A stretch of DNA of 64,000 bases from Pleomorphochaeta sp964545735 (GCA_964545735.1 CAZJGS010000001.1:1-64000), one strand, 5' to 3'; numbered from the stretch's first letter, positions 32,862 through 42,638 are shown. The notes: generated by a model not told the origin, from the letters alone. Numbers and translations are program-made.

Positions 32862-34793
32862 ATGGGAACGCTTCAAGTTCAAAATATAAATTTAGCTTTT
32901 TCTGATAGAGACATATTATCAAATGTAAACTTCACCTTAAATGAAAAGTCGAGGTGTGCCTTAACCGGAGGCAACGGTAGCGGTAAAAGTACACTGTTTA
33001 AAGTAATTAACAGCGACTTACATGCAGATAGTATTAATATTTCCAAAACCAAAGGACTAAGAATATCTTATTTACCTCAAAGTGATATTGTTTTTGAAAC
33101 GGATACATTGGTGGAGGAAGTTGAAAAAAGCTATCATAGATTTTATTCAATATTAAAAAATAAAAAAATTCTTGAAGAAAGATTGGAAAAAAGTAGTGAA
33201 AATGAAAACTTAGAGCCACTTCTGTTCTCTTTACACGAAATTCAGGAGCAATTATTAGAAGGTGGCTATTTTGATAGAAAAATCACCATTGAAAAAATAC
33301 TATTAGGTTTGGGCTTTAGTACTAGTGATTTTGAAAGAACTTGTAATGAATTTTCTGGTGGCTGGCAAATGAGAATTGCTCTAGCTAAGGTTCTTTTAGA
33401 AAAACCCGATATTATGCTTCTTGACGAACCAACTAACTATTTAGATATTGAAGCAAGAATTTGGCTAAAAAACTATTTAAGAGCTTATAAAGGTGGCTTA
33501 ATGCTAGTAAGTCATGATCAGGGCTTTTTAGATGAAACTATTAATGAAGTTTATGAATTATTTAATGCAAAGATCACCCACTACAGTGGTAATTACTCCT
33601 CTTATCTTAAGCAAAGAGATATAGAAATAGCCCAAAAAGAAAAATTACTAGAAAGACAATTAGCCCATATAGAAAAAACTGAGCAATTTGTTGAAAGGTT
33701 TAGATACAAAGCTTCTAAATCTAAACAAGTACAAAGCAGAATAAAACAAATAGAAAAAATTGATTTAATTGAAGTGCCCTCTCATTTAGAAAAATTGCAC
33801 TTTACCTTTCCAAAAGCACCACATAGTGGAAATGATGTATTAAAAGTAAAATCCCTAACCAAATGTTATGGGGACATAGAAATATTTAAAGATTTAAACT
33901 TCTTGGTTTCAAAAAATGACAGGATTGCTGTAACTGGTAGAAATGGTGAAGGTAAAAGTACACTATTAAGAATGCTATGCAATCGTGATAAAGAATTTAG
34001 CGGAGAAATTGTTGAAGGATCCAATGTTGAAATAGGATATTTCGCACAAGATACAGAAAAAACTTTAAATGCTAACAACAGCGTATTTGAAGAATTAGAA
34101 ACTGTATCAAATATTGATCAACTACCTTTATTAAGAAATTATTTAGGTGCTTTCCTATTTAAAGGTGATGATGTATTTAAAAGTATTGGAGTATTGAGTG
34201 GAGGAGAAAGAAGCCGCTTAGCGCTGTTAAAAATACTTATGCACCCAGTTAACCTTTTAATACTGGATGAGCCCACAAACCACTTAGATATCAATGCAAA
34301 AGAAATGTTAATCAAAGCACTAAACCATTATAATGGAACTATGATATTTGTTAGCCACGATACTTATTTTATTGAACATTTAGCAACCAGAATATTATAC
34401 TTGAGTGAAGAAAAGCCAACGTTCTTTGAAGGTGATTATAATTATTTTAAATATAAACTGGAAGAAAAAGAAAAATATCAAGACGAACAAGAGATAGAAA
34501 ATGATGATAAAATTGAGTCAAAAGGTTCTTTAAATTACAAAGCTCAACGAGAAAGAACAAATAAAATAAATAAACTAAACAAAGACAATCAAAAGATATT
34601 AGAAAAAAATGAAAAGATAACACAATCCATAAAAAAACTTGAAGATCAAATGAGTAAAATAGAAATTTACTCCAATGCAGAAAAAATAAATAAAGTTATT
34701 GAAGGAAAAAGCATTTATCAAAATAAATTAGATAAGAATGAAGAATTGTGGCTACAAAATGAAGAAGAATTACTAGAATTATCGGATAATTAA
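32862..34793 (+). CDS. ABC-F family ATPase
   Basis: A 643-residue protein with two ABC domains and no membrane helices. Domain 1: GGNGSGKST, FSGGWQMR, LLDEPTNYLD. Domain 2: GRNGEGKST, LSGGERSR, ILDEPTNHLD. The charged linker (about 245-295) with VERFRYKASKSKQVQSR and a C-terminal coiled coil (about 545-640) fit ABC-F translation factors (Uup/YdiF-like), which act on the ribosome. Which of these roles (stalling relief or antibiotic protection) it has is not decidable here. Maf follows at eight bases. Confidence 0.93.
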   Translation: MGTLQVQNINLAFSDRDILSNVNFTLNEKSRCALTGGNGSGKSTLFKVINSDLHADSINISKTKGLRISYLPQSDIVFETDTLVEEVEKSYHRFYSILKNKKILEERLEKSSENENLEPLLFSLHEIQEQLLEGGYFDRKITIEKILLGLGFSTSDFERTCNEFSGGWQMRIALAKVLLEKPDIMLLDEPTNYLDIEARIWLKNYLRAYKGGLMLVSHDQGFLDETINEVYELFNAKITHYSGNYSSYLKQRDIEIAQKEKLLERQLAHIEKTEQFVERFRYKASKSKQVQSRIKQIEKIDLIEVPSHLEKLHFTFPKAPHSGNDVLKVKSLTKCYGDIEIFKDLNFLVSKNDRIAVTGRNGEGKSTLLRMLCNRDKEFSGEIVEGSNVEIGYFAQDTEKTLNANNSVFEELETVSNIDQLPLLRNYLGAFLFKGDDVFKSIGVLSGGERSRLALLKILMHPVNLLILDEPTNHLDINAKEMLIKALNHYNGTMIFVSHDTYFIEHLATRILYLSEEKPTFFEGDYNYFKYKLEEKEKYQDEQEIENDDKIESKGSLNYKAQRERTNKINKLNKDNQKILEKNEKITQSIKKLEDQMSKIEIYSNAEKINKVIEGKSIYQNKLDKNEELWLQNEEELLELSDN

Positions 34794-34801
34794 GGAAAAA
34801 T

Positions 34802-35365
34802 ATGAAAAAGATTATTCTCGCATCCAACTCAAAAGCTAGATTAAAATTGCTACAAGATAGTGGATATGAAGTTGTTTCTCAAGCCACAGATATAGATGAA
34901 ATATCTACTCTAAGTGAACCTCATGATATAGTTGAGGATTTAGCATTACAAAAATTGAATGCTTATATAAAAAGCTTTGGAAAGCCAACCTCCTCAGTCG
35001 TCTTAGCCGCAGATACAATGATATTTTTTGAAAATAGATTAATTGGTAAGGCTAACACAGAAAAGGAAGCGTACAACACCTTAAAACTACTAAGTAATAG
35101 TTTACATCAAATATATTCATCCTATGCCCTATATATTCCTGAGTTTGGAATAAAAAGTGGATATGATGTTGTTGATATAAATTTTAAAAGTTTATCTGAT
35201 TTAACCATAATGACTTACCTAGCTTGTGGAGAGTGGAAAGGAGCTGCAGGCTCTTATAGAATTCAAGGAAAGGGAAAGGCTTTAATTGAGCGAATAAATG
35301 GCGAATTTAGCATCGCAGTGGGGTTGCCACTCAAGGCTATTTCTGCTTTAATTGAATTATCTTAA
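34802..35365 (+). CDS. maf: Maf-type nucleotide pyrophosphatase
   Basis: A 187-residue enzyme of the Maf/YhdE family that hydrolyses non-canonical or pyrimidine nucleoside triphosphates. N-terminal ILASNSKARLKLL, AADTMIFFENRLIGK and GSYRIQGKGKALIE are characteristic, though the usual SPRR is SKAR. Expression likely follows the ABC-F gene. A hairpin (TAATCAT/ATGATTA) follows the stop. Confidence 0.88.
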   Translation: MKKIILASNSKARLKLLQDSGYEVVSQATDIDEISTLSEPHDIVEDLALQKLNAYIKSFGKPTSSVVLAADTMIFFENRLIGKANTEKEAYNTLKLLSNSLHQIYSSYALYIPEFGIKSGYDVVDINFKSLSDLTIMTYLACGEWKGAAGSYRIQGKGKALIERINGEFSIAVGLPLKAISALIELS

Positions 35366-35485
35366 TCATTTAATGATTAGGAAATTTCCGCCCCTTGCGG
35401 GTGAGATATATACGAAGGGTGACAACCTTGCCAAAAACAAAGAGCGTTTAAGCATGTTTTGTTGTCAGATATAGGAGAGGATAAT
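35366..35485 (+). promoter_or_regulatory. GC-enriched leader of rpsB
   Basis: About 120 bases with several short GC-rich stems (CCGC/GCGG near 35389-35402; AAGGGT with ACCTT near 35414-35428) in otherwise AT-rich DNA, ending in GGAGAGG before the rpsB ATG. It looks like a ribosomal-protein autoregulatory leader bound by S2. No exact match to a known motif was recognised. Confidence 0.45.
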
Positions 35486-36391
35486 ATGTCCGTAGTTACA
35501 ATGAAAAGCCTATTAGAATCAGGCGTTCACTTTGGTCACCAGACCAAAAGATGGAATCCAAAAATGGCTCGTTACATTTTCTCACAGAGAAATGGAATTC
35601 ACATCATCGACTTACAAAAGACTTCAACTTGCATTGTTGAAGCATATGAAGCTGCTCGTGCTATCGTAAAAGATGGCAAATCAATCCTATTTGTAGGAAC
35701 TAAAAAGCAAGCTCAATTGGTTATTGAAACCGAAGCAAAACGTTGTGGTATGCATTATATCAACAATCGTTGGTTAGGTGGTATGTTAACCAACTTCACA
35801 ACCATCAAAAAATCTATTGCAACTCTAAAAAGAATTGAAAAAATGGAAAAAGATGGAACTTTTGAATCATTGACAAAAAAAGAAGTTTCTTTATTAACAA
35901 AACAAAAAAACAAATTAGAAAAAAACCTTGGTGGTATCAAAGATATGAAAGCCCTACCAGGTGCAATTTTTGTAATTGATACAAAAAAAGAAGCTATTGC
36001 TGTAACTGAAGCAAAAAAATTAGGTATTCCTGTAATTGCTGTTGTAGATACAAACTGTGATCCAACAGATATTACTTATCCAATACCTGGTAACGATGAT
36101 GCTATACGTGCTATTTCATTATTTGTTGAAATTATTGCAAGAGCCGTAATTGATGCTGACAATGAAGCAGGTAATTTACAAATCGTTGAAACTTTAGCAG
36201 ATGAAGTTGTTGAAGAAGTTGCTGAAGAAAAAGAAAGTGTTGTTTTCTCTTCTGAAGACGAAAATGATCTTTCTAAATTCGAAGAAAAAAAAGAAGAACC
36301 TAAAGATAAAACTGAAGTTAAAACCCAAAATGACGGCGCAACAGTAGTCGCTGGAATTGAAGTAGACGACAAAACCCTTTATCAAGACTAA
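35486..36391 (+). CDS. rpsB: 30S ribosomal protein S2 with acidic C-terminal extension
   Basis: A 301-residue S2. The core (1-225) has ESGVHFGHQTKRWNPKM, FVGTKKQAQ, NRWLGGMLTNF and the PGAIFVID and TNCDPTDITYPIPGNDD motifs. Typical S2 is 230-260 residues; here about 70 extra residues rich in Glu, Lys and Ser follow. Start at 35486 after AGGAGAGG. It heads rpsB-tsf-frr-uppS-cdsA-dxr. Confidence 0.96.
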   Translation: MSVVTMKSLLESGVHFGHQTKRWNPKMARYIFSQRNGIHIIDLQKTSTCIVEAYEAARAIVKDGKSILFVGTKKQAQLVIETEAKRCGMHYINNRWLGGMLTNFTTIKKSIATLKRIEKMEKDGTFESLTKKEVSLLTKQKNKLEKNLGGIKDMKALPGAIFVIDTKKEAIAVTEAKKLGIPVIAVVDTNCDPTDITYPIPGNDDAIRAISLFVEIIARAVIDADNEAGNLQIVETLADEVVEEVAEEKESVVFSSEDENDLSKFEEKKEEPKDKTEVKTQNDGATVVAGIEVDDKTLYQD

Positions 36392-36401
36392 GGAGATAAC
36401 T

Positions 36402-37238
36402 ATGGAAATTAAAGCTGCTACAGTTAAAAAATTACGTGATAATACAGGTGCAGGTATGATGGATTGCAAAAAAGCTTTGGTTAAAGCTGAAGGCGATTTT
36501 GATGTTGCAACTAAACTTTTACAAGAAATGGGGCTTGCTGCTGTTGCAAAAAGAGCCGATCGTGCAACTGAAAATGGCCGTATCTTTACTAAAATTACAA
36601 AAGAGAAAGCTGTATTAGTTGAGATCTCTTGTGAAACAGACTTTGTTGCAAAAAATGAAGACTTTAAAAAACTTGGTGAAGAAATGTGCGATGTAATTAT
36701 CGCTAAAAATTATTTTCAAATCAATGATGAATTAAATTCAATGCTTGTGGGTTTAATTGCAACAATTAAAGAAAACATGGCTCTAAAAAATGTTTTAGTA
36801 TTTGACTTAAGTGATAGTGAATTTGCAACAACTTATATTCATGGTGCTGGTGAAAAAGGTGTTTTAGTAGAATTTAAAGCAGATAGTGCCAAAGCATTTG
36901 AAAATGAAGCTGTTAGTGATTTCTGCAGTGATTGTGCATTACATGTTGCTGCATTTACTCCACAATTTCTAAATTCATCTTCTGTTGATCCTAAACAGGT
37001 AGCAGATTTAAAAGAAATCTTTACTAAACAAGCATTAGCAATGGGCAAACCTGAAAAAATTGTTCCAAATATTGTTAAAGGTATGGTAGCAAAACACTTT
37101 AAGGAAATTTGTTTCTTAGATCAAGCTTTTGTTAAAGATGATAAACTATCAGTATCTCAAAAAATGAAAGAAGTAGCAAAATCTGCTGGTTGCAACTTAG
37201 AAATCACTGGATTTCAAATGTACTCAACAGGCGCATAA
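36402..37238 (+). CDS. tsf: Elongation factor Ts
   Basis: A 278-residue nucleotide-exchange factor for EF-Tu. The N-terminal UBA-like region has LRDNTGAGMMDCKKAL, and the exchange core has CETDFVAKNEDF and the HVAAFTPQFL motif. Eleven bases follow rpsB, with AAGGAG upstream of the ATG. A hairpin separates it from frr. Confidence 0.96.
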   Translation: MEIKAATVKKLRDNTGAGMMDCKKALVKAEGDFDVATKLLQEMGLAAVAKRADRATENGRIFTKITKEKAVLVEISCETDFVAKNEDFKKLGEEMCDVIIAKNYFQINDELNSMLVGLIATIKENMALKNVLVFDLSDSEFATTYIHGAGEKGVLVEFKADSAKAFENEAVSDFCSDCALHVAAFTPQFLNSSSVDPKQVADLKEIFTKQALAMGKPEKIVPNIVKGMVAKHFKEICFLDQAFVKDDKLSVSQKMKEVAKSAGCNLEITGFQMYSTGA

Positions 37239-37256
37239 TTAGCTAATTTATAAATT

Positions 37257-37280
37257 GCTCACTAGCTATTTCTAGTGAGC
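37257..37280 (+). terminator. Hairpin between tsf and frr
   Basis: GCTCACTAG (37257-37265) pairs perfectly with CTAGTGAGC (37272-37280). Only TTATTCATATT follows, so it probably attenuates rather than fully stops transcription. Many bacteria carry pyrH at this point; here there is only the hairpin. Confidence 0.65.
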
Positions 37281-37303
37281 TTATTCATATTTGGAGAAAT
37301 AAA

Positions 37304-37858
37304 ATGGATACAGTATTAAAAACATTAGAAAGTAAAATGAAAAAGTCTATTCAGGCTCTTGAAGCTGAATACCAAGCACTAAGAACTGGTCGTGCAAATG
37401 CGGCTTTATTTAATAATATTCAAGTTGAATATTACGGAGCACAAACTCCCCTTTCTCAAGTTGGTTCAATTTCAGTTCCTGAAGCAAGAATGGTTGTTAT
37501 CCAACCTTGGGACAAAACAGTTCTCCCAGCAATTGAAAAAGCAATTTTAAAAAGTGAATTAGGATTAACTCCTAGTAATGATGGTAAATTAATAAGAATT
37601 AGTTTCCCAGCATTAACAGCAGATAGACGAAAAGATTTAGCAAAGAATGCTAAACAAACTGCAGAAAAGTACAAAGTTGGTCTTAGAAACCTACGTCGTG
37701 AAGCTATTGATGAATTAAAAGCTTTAGAAAAAGATAGCTTACTTAGTGAAGATGATTTAAAAATAGGCGAAACTAAAGTTCAAAAAATTACTGATACTTA
37801 TGTTGCAAATATAGTTGATGTTGCTGTTGCTAAAGAAAAAGAAATTATGGAGATATAA
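37304..37858 (+). CDS. frr: Ribosome recycling factor
   Basis: A 184-residue RRF. It shows YQALRTGRANAALF, the PLSQVGSISVPEARMVVIQPWDK segment and NDGKLIRISFPALTADRRKDL, with full-length three-helix plus beta domains. It works with EF-G to split post-termination ribosomes; the EF-G at 2041 is a candidate partner. Its TAA overlaps the uppS ATG by one base. Confidence 0.96.
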   Translation: MDTVLKTLESKMKKSIQALEAEYQALRTGRANAALFNNIQVEYYGAQTPLSQVGSISVPEARMVVIQPWDKTVLPAIEKAILKSELGLTPSNDGKLIRISFPALTADRRKDLAKNAKQTAEKYKVGLRNLRREAIDELKALEKDSLLSEDDLKIGETKVQKITDTYVANIVDVAVAKEKEIMEI

Positions 37859-38553
37859 TGGATACAAAAGAATTAACCCACTTAGCTATAATTATGGATG
37901 GCAACGGCAGATGGGCCAAAGCAAAAAATTTACCTAGAACGGCAGGTCATCTAGCAGGATTAAAAGCCTTAAAACAAGTGATTTTAGCTAGTAAAAAAAG
38001 TGGTGTTAAATTTTTATCCTTATATGCTTTTTCTACAGAAAATTGGAGGCGGCCAGATTCAGAGGTTAATTATCTTATGAATCTAATAGCCTCCAAATTA
38101 ACTACAGAAATAAAATTTTTTGAAAAAGAAAATATTAGAATACTAGTTAGAGGTAATAAATCTATGTTACCACTTTCAGCACAAACCGCTATTGAAAGAA
38201 TTGAAAAGATAACAAAAGAAAATTCTGATATTACCATAATTTTATGCATAAATTATGGTGGACATGATGAAATTGTTACAAGTGTTAACTCAATTATTAA
38301 ACAAAATCCATCTACTGTAGTTACAGCTGAATTATTAAGATTACATATGCAATTTAGTGACATTGTACCTTCTGTAGATATGATTGTACGAAGTGCTGGA
38401 GAAAAAAGGCTAAGTAACTTCTTACTTTGGGAAAGTGCTTATGCTGAGTTAGGTTTTTACGATGAATTATTCCCAAATTGGAATGAGTCTACTATCAATC
38501 AAATTTTAGATGATTACAAATCTAGAATAAGAAAATTTGGAGGAATGGCTTAA
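37858..38553 (+). CDS. uppS: Undecaprenyl diphosphate synthase
   Basis: A 231-residue cis-prenyltransferase making the C55 lipid carrier for peptidoglycan. IIMDGNGRWAKAK carries the catalytic Asp; GHLAGLKALK, LYAFSTENWRRP, INYGGHDEIV and MIVRSAGEKRLSNFLLWESAYAEL (family version RTSGE) follow. One-base overlaps with frr and cdsA (TAATG at both ends) point to coupled translation. Confidence 0.95.
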   Translation: MDTKELTHLAIIMDGNGRWAKAKNLPRTAGHLAGLKALKQVILASKKSGVKFLSLYAFSTENWRRPDSEVNYLMNLIASKLTTEIKFFEKENIRILVRGNKSMLPLSAQTAIERIEKITKENSDITIILCINYGGHDEIVTSVNSIIKQNPSTVVTAELLRLHMQFSDIVPSVDMIVRSAGEKRLSNFLLWESAYAELGFYDELFPNWNESTINQILDDYKSRIRKFGGMA

Positions 38554-39392
38554 TGTCTTCATTTAAACATCGTTTAGTTACTACTTTAATTGGTGTACCT
38601 TTATTATTAACCGTTATATTTTTATTACCTCAGTTTGAACATTTAGCTTTTGCTATTGTTGCAACTGTATTTACACTTCTTGGTAGTAAAGAAATATATA
38701 GAATAATTAAATTAAAATTAAAAGTTACTCCAAATATTCCTTTTTATTTTTGTGGATTACTTCCTATAAGCGCTTGGGTAAGCTCTGTTACTGAATTTAG
38801 TAATTTAGTTGAACTTACATTGATATTTTTACTAATAATATCTTTTACAGTTGAAATTTTTGCAGGAGCCAAACAAGAAAAACCTTATGAAGATTCAATT
38901 AAACTAATTGTTGCAGATAGCTTTTCACTTCTTTATCCCGCATATTTGATTTCATTTATCATCAAAGTAAATGACTTCCCACAAGTTTCAGCTCTTTATG
39001 GACTGTTTTTCATTTGCGTTTTTTCAAATGATATATTTGCTTATATTTTTGGAATGCTATTTGGTAAAAGTACTAGAGGCTTAATAAAAGCTAGTCCAAA
39101 TAAAAGTATAGTAGGTTTTAGTGGTGGTATTCTCTCTTGTACAGCAATTAGTGTTGGCACTGTTTTACTTTTACAATTACCTTTAACTATTGTCGAATCA
39201 ATTATTATTGGTTTAGCCTTAGCTTTTAGTGCAACTATTGGTGATTTAATAGAATCTGTTATTAAAAGAAGTGCTAAAGTAAAAGACAGTGGTACTTTAA
39301 CACCAGGAAGAGGTGGAGCCTTAGACAACTTAGATTCATTAATTACTAGTGCACCATTATTCTATCTTCTTTTACAAATTTTCATTAAATAA
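38553..39392 (+). CDS. cdsA: Phosphatidate cytidylyltransferase
   Basis: A 279-residue inner-membrane enzyme with seven or eight helices that makes CDP-diacylglycerol for phospholipids. The C-terminal signature SATIGDLIESVIKR, then KDSGTLTPGRGGALDNLDS, is intact (family usually PGHGG). FGKSTRGLIKASPNKSIVG precedes it. Overlaps uppS by one base. Confidence 0.95.
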   Translation: MSSFKHRLVTTLIGVPLLLTVIFLLPQFEHLAFAIVATVFTLLGSKEIYRIIKLKLKVTPNIPFYFCGLLPISAWVSSVTEFSNLVELTLIFLLIISFTVEIFAGAKQEKPYEDSIKLIVADSFSLLYPAYLISFIIKVNDFPQVSALYGLFFICVFSNDIFAYIFGMLFGKSTRGLIKASPNKSIVGFSGGILSCTAISVGTVLLLQLPLTIVESIIIGLALAFSATIGDLIESVIKRSAKVKDSGTLTPGRGGALDNLDSLITSAPLFYLLLQIFIK

Positions 39393-39405
39393 AGATTAAA
39401 AGATT

Positions 39406-40518
39406 ATGAAAAAAGTTATAATTTTCGGAGCTACAGGAAGTATTGGCAGCACATGCTTAGCTGCTATTAAAAATAAACAATTACCCATTGATGTTGTAGC
39501 AATGAGTGCAAATTCTAACTTCGAAAAACTTGAAAATATTGCTATATCTTTTAATATAAAAAATTTAATACTTACAAACTCTAAACACACCAATTCAGAT
39601 TTTAATTATTTTTCTAATATTTCTCATTTATTAGATCAAATAAAATGTGATGTAATACTAAATGGTGTAGCGGGGTTTGATGGATTAAAAATTACCATAG
39701 AAGCTTTAAACCATGGTATTGATGTAGCACTAGCGAATAAAGAATCAGTTGTTGCAGGTGGAGCTTTTATTTTTGAGCTTGCTAAAAAAAATAATTGTCA
39801 AATTATACCAGTCGATAGTGAACACTCCGCAATAAAGGCTTTAATTGATGCCCATCATAGAGAAAATGTAAAATCATTAATTATTACAGCAAGTGGCGGT
39901 CCCTTTAGACAATTGGTCAAAAGTGAATTTAAAAATATAACTGTTGCTAAAGCATTAAATCACCCTACTTGGAAAATGGGTAAAAAAATTACAATAGATA
40001 GTTCAACCCTAGCAAATAAAGCATTAGAGGTTATTGAAGCCTCTTATTTGTTTGATTTTGCTCCAAAAGATATTGAAGTTAGTATTCACCCACAAAGTAT
40101 CGTTCACTCTATGGTACGCTTATTTGATGGTTCTATTTACTCGCAAATGGGTACACCTAATATGAGCTTACCAATAATAGAAGGTATTTTTAATGAATAT
40201 TCTAAAATTGAATTAGTTAAACCCTTAGATTTTTCATCTCTATCTTTAACTTTCGAAAACCCAGATTATGAGAAATTTCCTTTATTAAAATTAGCTTATG
40301 ATATTTTAGAAATAAAACAAGGTTATCCAATTGCCTTTAATGCAGCTAATGAAGAAGCAGTCTACGCTTTTTTAGCAGAAAAAATTTCTTATTTACAACT
40401 TCAAGATATAGTAATTAGAACTTTAGAAAGTGATTTCGATAATAACATTACTTGTTTTGAGGATATATTAGAAATTGATCAGAGAGCTAGAGTAATTGCA
40501 AAAAGTTATATTTCTTAA
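39406..40518 (+). CDS. dxr: 1-deoxy-D-xylulose 5-phosphate reductoisomerase
   Basis: A 370-residue NADPH enzyme of the MEP isoprenoid pathway. GATGSIGSTCL is the nucleotide loop; LANKESVVAGG, PVDSEHSAI, TASGGPFR, HPTWKMGKKITIDSSTLANKALEVIEA and IHPQSIVHSMV cover the metal and substrate sites. It follows cdsA by 13 bases. It supplies precursors for uppS two genes upstream. Confidence 0.96.
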   Translation: MKKVIIFGATGSIGSTCLAAIKNKQLPIDVVAMSANSNFEKLENIAISFNIKNLILTNSKHTNSDFNYFSNISHLLDQIKCDVILNGVAGFDGLKITIEALNHGIDVALANKESVVAGGAFIFELAKKNNCQIIPVDSEHSAIKALIDAHHRENVKSLIITASGGPFRQLVKSEFKNITVAKALNHPTWKMGKKITIDSSTLANKALEVIEASYLFDFAPKDIEVSIHPQSIVHSMVRLFDGSIYSQMGTPNMSLPIIEGIFNEYSKIELVKPLDFSSLSLTFENPDYEKFPLLKLAYDILEIKQGYPIAFNAANEEAVYAFLAEKISYLQLQDIVIRTLESDFDNNITCFEDILEIDQRARVIAKSYIS

Positions 40519-40522
40519 TCTG

Positions 40523-40549
40523 TTGATATTTCAAATTTTAAGGTATAAT
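40523..40549 (+). promoter_or_regulatory. Possible promoter giving leaderless rseP mRNA
   Basis: TTGATA (40523-40528), a short 15-base spacer and perfect TATAAT (40544-40549) only five bases before the ATG at 40555. Transcription would start at or next to the A of ATG. The spacer is shorter than ideal and AAGG (40540-40543) could act as a distant Shine-Dalgarno, so both readings are open. Confidence 0.35.
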
Positions 40550-40554
40550 CAACT

Positions 40555-41946
40555 ATGGAACAAGTAATATCAATATTATTAAAATATGCAGTAGGCGTAA
40601 TGGGTGTAGGATTTGTAGTTCTTCTACATGAACTAGGTCATTTCATTGCAGCTCATATGTTCAAAATTGAGGTTGAAATTTTTTCTGTTGGCTTTGGCCC
40701 AAAAATGTTCGCTAAAAAAATTGGTTACACTGAATATAGAATATCTTGGTTCCTGTTTGGTGGATATTGTAGAATGAAAGGCTCAGATGATTTAACAAGA
40801 GCCTTAGACTCTAATAGCAAAGCCTTTATCCATGTTGAAAATGGTTCATTATTTTCAGTCAAACCTATTTACAAACTACTAACCTATGGTGCAGGTCCTT
40901 TAACAAATTTTTTAATTACAATTTTTTTATGTACCGCATTATTGGCAACCAATCATCAAACACTCTCCTCCCCATCTATTGTTTCACCAGTTGATAATTA
41001 CCCAACCTTATTCAATGCTACCACTAGTAGTGCTACTGAGAGTGGTATTCAAATTAATGATAAAATAATAAAACTAAACAATATTGAAATAAAGGATTGG
41101 CAAGAATTTGTATTTTTTTTAAATGAAAATTCTGAATCTTCAATTTCTCTACTCATTGAGAGAGAAAATAAAGAACTTAATATTAATGTAGAAGGTACCT
41201 TAAAAAAGAATGGATCTTATAAATTTGGATTAACTAATATAATTGAACCAAATATTTCAACAGTTCGTTTTTTAAGTCCGGAAAACAAAGCTGGGTTAAA
41301 AAAAGGTGATCTCATTTTAAAAGTTAATGATTATAAAATTAATAATAATTTAGATATACTAACATATTTTAATAAAGAAAATCCTAAGACAATTGATTTA
41401 ACAATCCTCAGAGATGAAAAAACCAAGACAATATCCTATACCCCTAGTTATAATAGAGATGGATCAATTAAGCATAATTTCTCACTGTATTCTCCAACTA
41501 AGACTATTGACGGATTGAACTTCACTTCTGCTTTAGAAAGTGGATATTCCATGGCTACAACATTATTTAGTAATACAATTACAAGTTTAATTAATATAGT
41601 TAGAGGTCAAGATGATGACGTTAGACAAGTCTTAACTGGTCCTGTTAGAGCATCACTTATGATAGGGAACATTACTATACTTGGTTTAGAAAATAGTTTA
41701 GCGAGTGGATTTAGAGCTTTTTGTTACTTGCTAGCTGTAGTTTCTATTTCATTAACAATAGCAAATTTATTACCTCTTCCTGCTTTTGATGGAGGTCAAA
41801 TGGTAATAGCCTTTTTTGAAATCATTACTAGAACAAGAATATCTCCTAAACATTATTGGATTTGTCAATTGATAGGAATGGTAAGTGTTTTAATAATATT
41901 TTCATTTATGTATTTTATAGATATAAGATACTTTTTTAATTTCTAA
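40555..41946 (+). CDS. rseP: Site-2 membrane zinc protease, RseP family
   Basis: A 463-residue intramembrane protease. The zinc motif HELGH (25-29) is in the first helix; a long periplasmic part contains two PDZ-like domains (about 160-230 and 240-300); the C-terminal helices carry NLLPLPAFDGGQM, the second zinc site. It cleaves anti-sigma factors or signal-peptide remnants in the membrane. No strong ribosome site is seen. Same position after dxr as in treponemes, as far as I recall. Confidence 0.94.
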   Translation: MEQVISILLKYAVGVMGVGFVVLLHELGHFIAAHMFKIEVEIFSVGFGPKMFAKKIGYTEYRISWFLFGGYCRMKGSDDLTRALDSNSKAFIHVENGSLFSVKPIYKLLTYGAGPLTNFLITIFLCTALLATNHQTLSSPSIVSPVDNYPTLFNATTSSATESGIQINDKIIKLNNIEIKDWQEFVFFLNENSESSISLLIERENKELNINVEGTLKKNGSYKFGLTNIIEPNISTVRFLSPENKAGLKKGDLILKVNDYKINNNLDILTYFNKENPKTIDLTILRDEKTKTISYTPSYNRDGSIKHNFSLYSPTKTIDGLNFTSALESGYSMATTLFSNTITSLINIVRGQDDDVRQVLTGPVRASLMIGNITILGLENSLASGFRAFCYLLAVVSISLTIANLLPLPAFDGGQMVIAFFEIITRTRISPKHYWICQLIGMVSVLIIFSFMYFIDIRYFFNF

Positions 41947-42638
41947 AGTTTATAAAAGATATTAATTAAATTATATGTTTTATATTTTTAATACAATATT
42001 CTTGTAGCATGATACTTTTTGTCATTTGCTTCCACTTATACATCTGATTTTATAATTTGGCGACCTACCATATAAGCAAATGGTGAAAATGTTAGGACTT
42101 ATCGAATAAAGAAACTAAAATAGTGATGGGCATAGGTTTGTGCTTTGACATTAAGTATCCCAAAAATAATCATTAATAAAGTGTAAAGGTTGCTTCTGAG
42201 CTTGATACTTTAAGCCATTAGAACAATTTGTAACTAATAAATTAATTCTAATACCTAATCAAACTTAATAAATTGTATTCTATTTATAGAATATTATTTA
42301 TATATTAAAGTATTATATTCCTATTTAGGAATTATATATCTTACATCCAGAAACAATTTATATATTGATTGTTTTCAATTATTATCAAAGAGTCAATTGT
42401 AGAAAATTTCATTTTGATTCATTTTTAGAACTAACTAATAGTAAATTAGTAAAAATATAATTAGCTTATCTATGATAGTTATCATTTAATATAATTCAAC
42501 GTTAGTAATAGATTTGTATTATATAACTCAAGAAATTTTTTGTAATATTAGTTTTACATAGAAGTTGTAGCTTTTCGTTTGTTAGATATAAAAGCATATA
42601 TTAAAATACTTGTGTGTCTTTTAAACCAAACGGATTTG
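41947..42638. other. 690-base gap between convergent genes
   Basis: Long for this compact window and unusual between two converging genes. No open frame of substance was found on either strand. It holds a nine-base inverted repeat 42 bases apart (CATTTGCTT at 42023-42031, AAGCAAATG at 42074-42082) and two similar small palindromes (42277-42292 and 42317-42332). The rest is very AT-rich. Decayed gene, mobile remnant or an unrecognised RNA are all possible. Confidence 0.6.
42277..42332. repeat. Pair of related AT-rich palindromes
   Basis: ATTCTATTTATAGAAT (42277-42292) and ATTCCTATTTAGGAAT (42317-42332) are perfect hairpins of similar size, 24 bases apart. They could be paired protein sites or terminators; no gene end is close. 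Confidence 0.4.
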
